NCBI RefSeq assembly: GCF_003860525.1
Contig: NZ_CP034161.1
Location: 2,356,001 to 2,420,000 of the forward strand
Length of the DNA: 64,000 bases
Reading direction: 5' to 3'
DNA from: Epilithonimonas vandammei
GTDB lineage: Bacteria; Bacteroidota; Bacteroidia; Flavobacteriales; Weeksellaceae
The translations under genes were made by a program, and so were the position numbers. This document shows positions 63,812 through 64,000 of this stretch, piece after piece. How positions within the stretch are numbered: position 1 is the stretch's first letter; each line of letters opens with the position of its first letter. The notes under the pieces were generated by a model. The model made no database searches and was not told the DNA's origin. It worked only from the letters and a program-made list of their open reading frames with translations.

Positions 63812-64000
63812 AATTTTCCTTAATTTATCCGATAAGTTGTAGGCTACTTCCAAATCCGGGTATTCTTGAAAGACAATTCCTGCTCTTATATTTTGACTTT
63901 CCGTCCATTTTTCTCTGCTTTTGTAAAGAAAATAGCGGCTTCTTGCCAAGAGTTGTTTTCGGGTATCGCCATTGCTAAAAACTTGGATTTCTGGTTTTAC
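63812..64000 (-). pseudogene. ISAon1-type transposase, copy 2, N-terminal part (interrupted by IS3, cut by window edge)
   Basis: On the minus strand MARSRYFLYKSREKWTESQ, then IRAGIVFQEYPDLEVAYNLS and DKLRKI, after which the IS3 begins; the frame then reads on into IS3 DNA to a stop at 63767. The missing continuation (YNQNITKSVAML) is at 62457 and below. The remaining N-terminal portion of the element lies beyond the window. Confidence 0.75.

Overview
The window reads as chromosome of a low-GC member of the Flavobacteriia, most likely the Weeksellaceae (Chryseobacterium or Epilithonimonas type). Several independent signals point there: Bacteroidetes-type promoters (TTTG-N19/20-TAnnTTTG) in front of a riboswitch and a tRNA, type IX secretion sorting domains, a GLPGLI protein, BatC/BatD, a fused CcsBA, a large FtsK, ISAon1-type transposase and the ligase-associated Exo-Lig-Lhr-PdeM gene set. 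The genus is an inference from protein flavour, not from a marker gene.

Layout. 1-2.9 kb: two tandem long-chain acyl-CoA synthetases (the first cut by the window edge) and a small unknown protein. 2.9-9.4 kb, minus strand: small membrane protein, MarC, BatD and BatC, an ABC-2 exporter pair and a frameshifted SPFH protein. 9.6-16.3 kb: CcsBA cytochrome c assembly, FtsK, an HD phosphohydrolase. 16.4-20.2 kb: DUF2490 protein and pyruvate dehydrogenase E2 and E1-alpha. 20.4-27.6 kb: PAP2, BlaI-type repressor, RRM protein, aldo/keto reductase, T9SS beta-helix protein, HMA-AraC fusion, XRE membrane protein, aspartic-protease-like protein and a frameshifted GLPGLI protein. 27.6-33.5 kb: copper-type P-ATPase with four metal-binding repeats, then a TonB-dependent receptor under a minus-strand SAM-I riboswitch. 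33.6-39.1 kb: DUF72, sirtuin, GNAT/nitrilase (frameshifted), DUF4197, then metY under a second SAM-I riboswitch. 39.1-44.1 kb: the two subunits of a CoA transferase, pulled about 3.6 kb apart by an ABC exporter, an unknown membrane-anchored gene and a damaged toxin-antitoxin module flanked by a duplicated scoA 3' end. 44.3-47.5 kb: NAD(P)-binding reductase with its Rrf2 regulator and a repeated predicted operator, a GIN-domain protein and a LacI regulator. 47.6-58.9 kb: a DNA-end repair block with LigD and Ku on the minus strand and exonuclease, ligase, Lhr-type helicase and PdeM phosphoesterase on the plus strand, separated by two stress-type genes. 58.9-61.3 kb: SemiSWEET, catalase-like protein, cold-shock protein, CrcB. 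61.4-64 kb: tRNA-Ser(UGA) followed by gene remnants and nested insertion sequences (an IS3-family element of about 1.35 kb inside an ISAon1-type element that itself abuts a truncated relative).

Four genes (SPFH, GLPGLI, GNAT/nitrilase, LigD) are each broken by the apparent loss of one base in an A/T homopolymer. The same direction and context in all four suggests either sequencing or assembly error or recent decay; the 10-base run in LigD could also be phase-variable. A YoeB/Txe-type toxin is separately broken by an in-frame TAG where the family has Trp.

The observations most worth following up are the S-box-controlled TonB receptor, the paired TGTAA-N9-TTACA sites around the Rrf2 regulator, the TA module bracketed by scoA 3' ends, the co-located NHEJ and ligase-associated repair systems, and a GC-rich structured segment plus terminator antisense to the IS3 transposase. 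I see no CRISPR array, no rRNA and no clearly novel multi-gene defence system.
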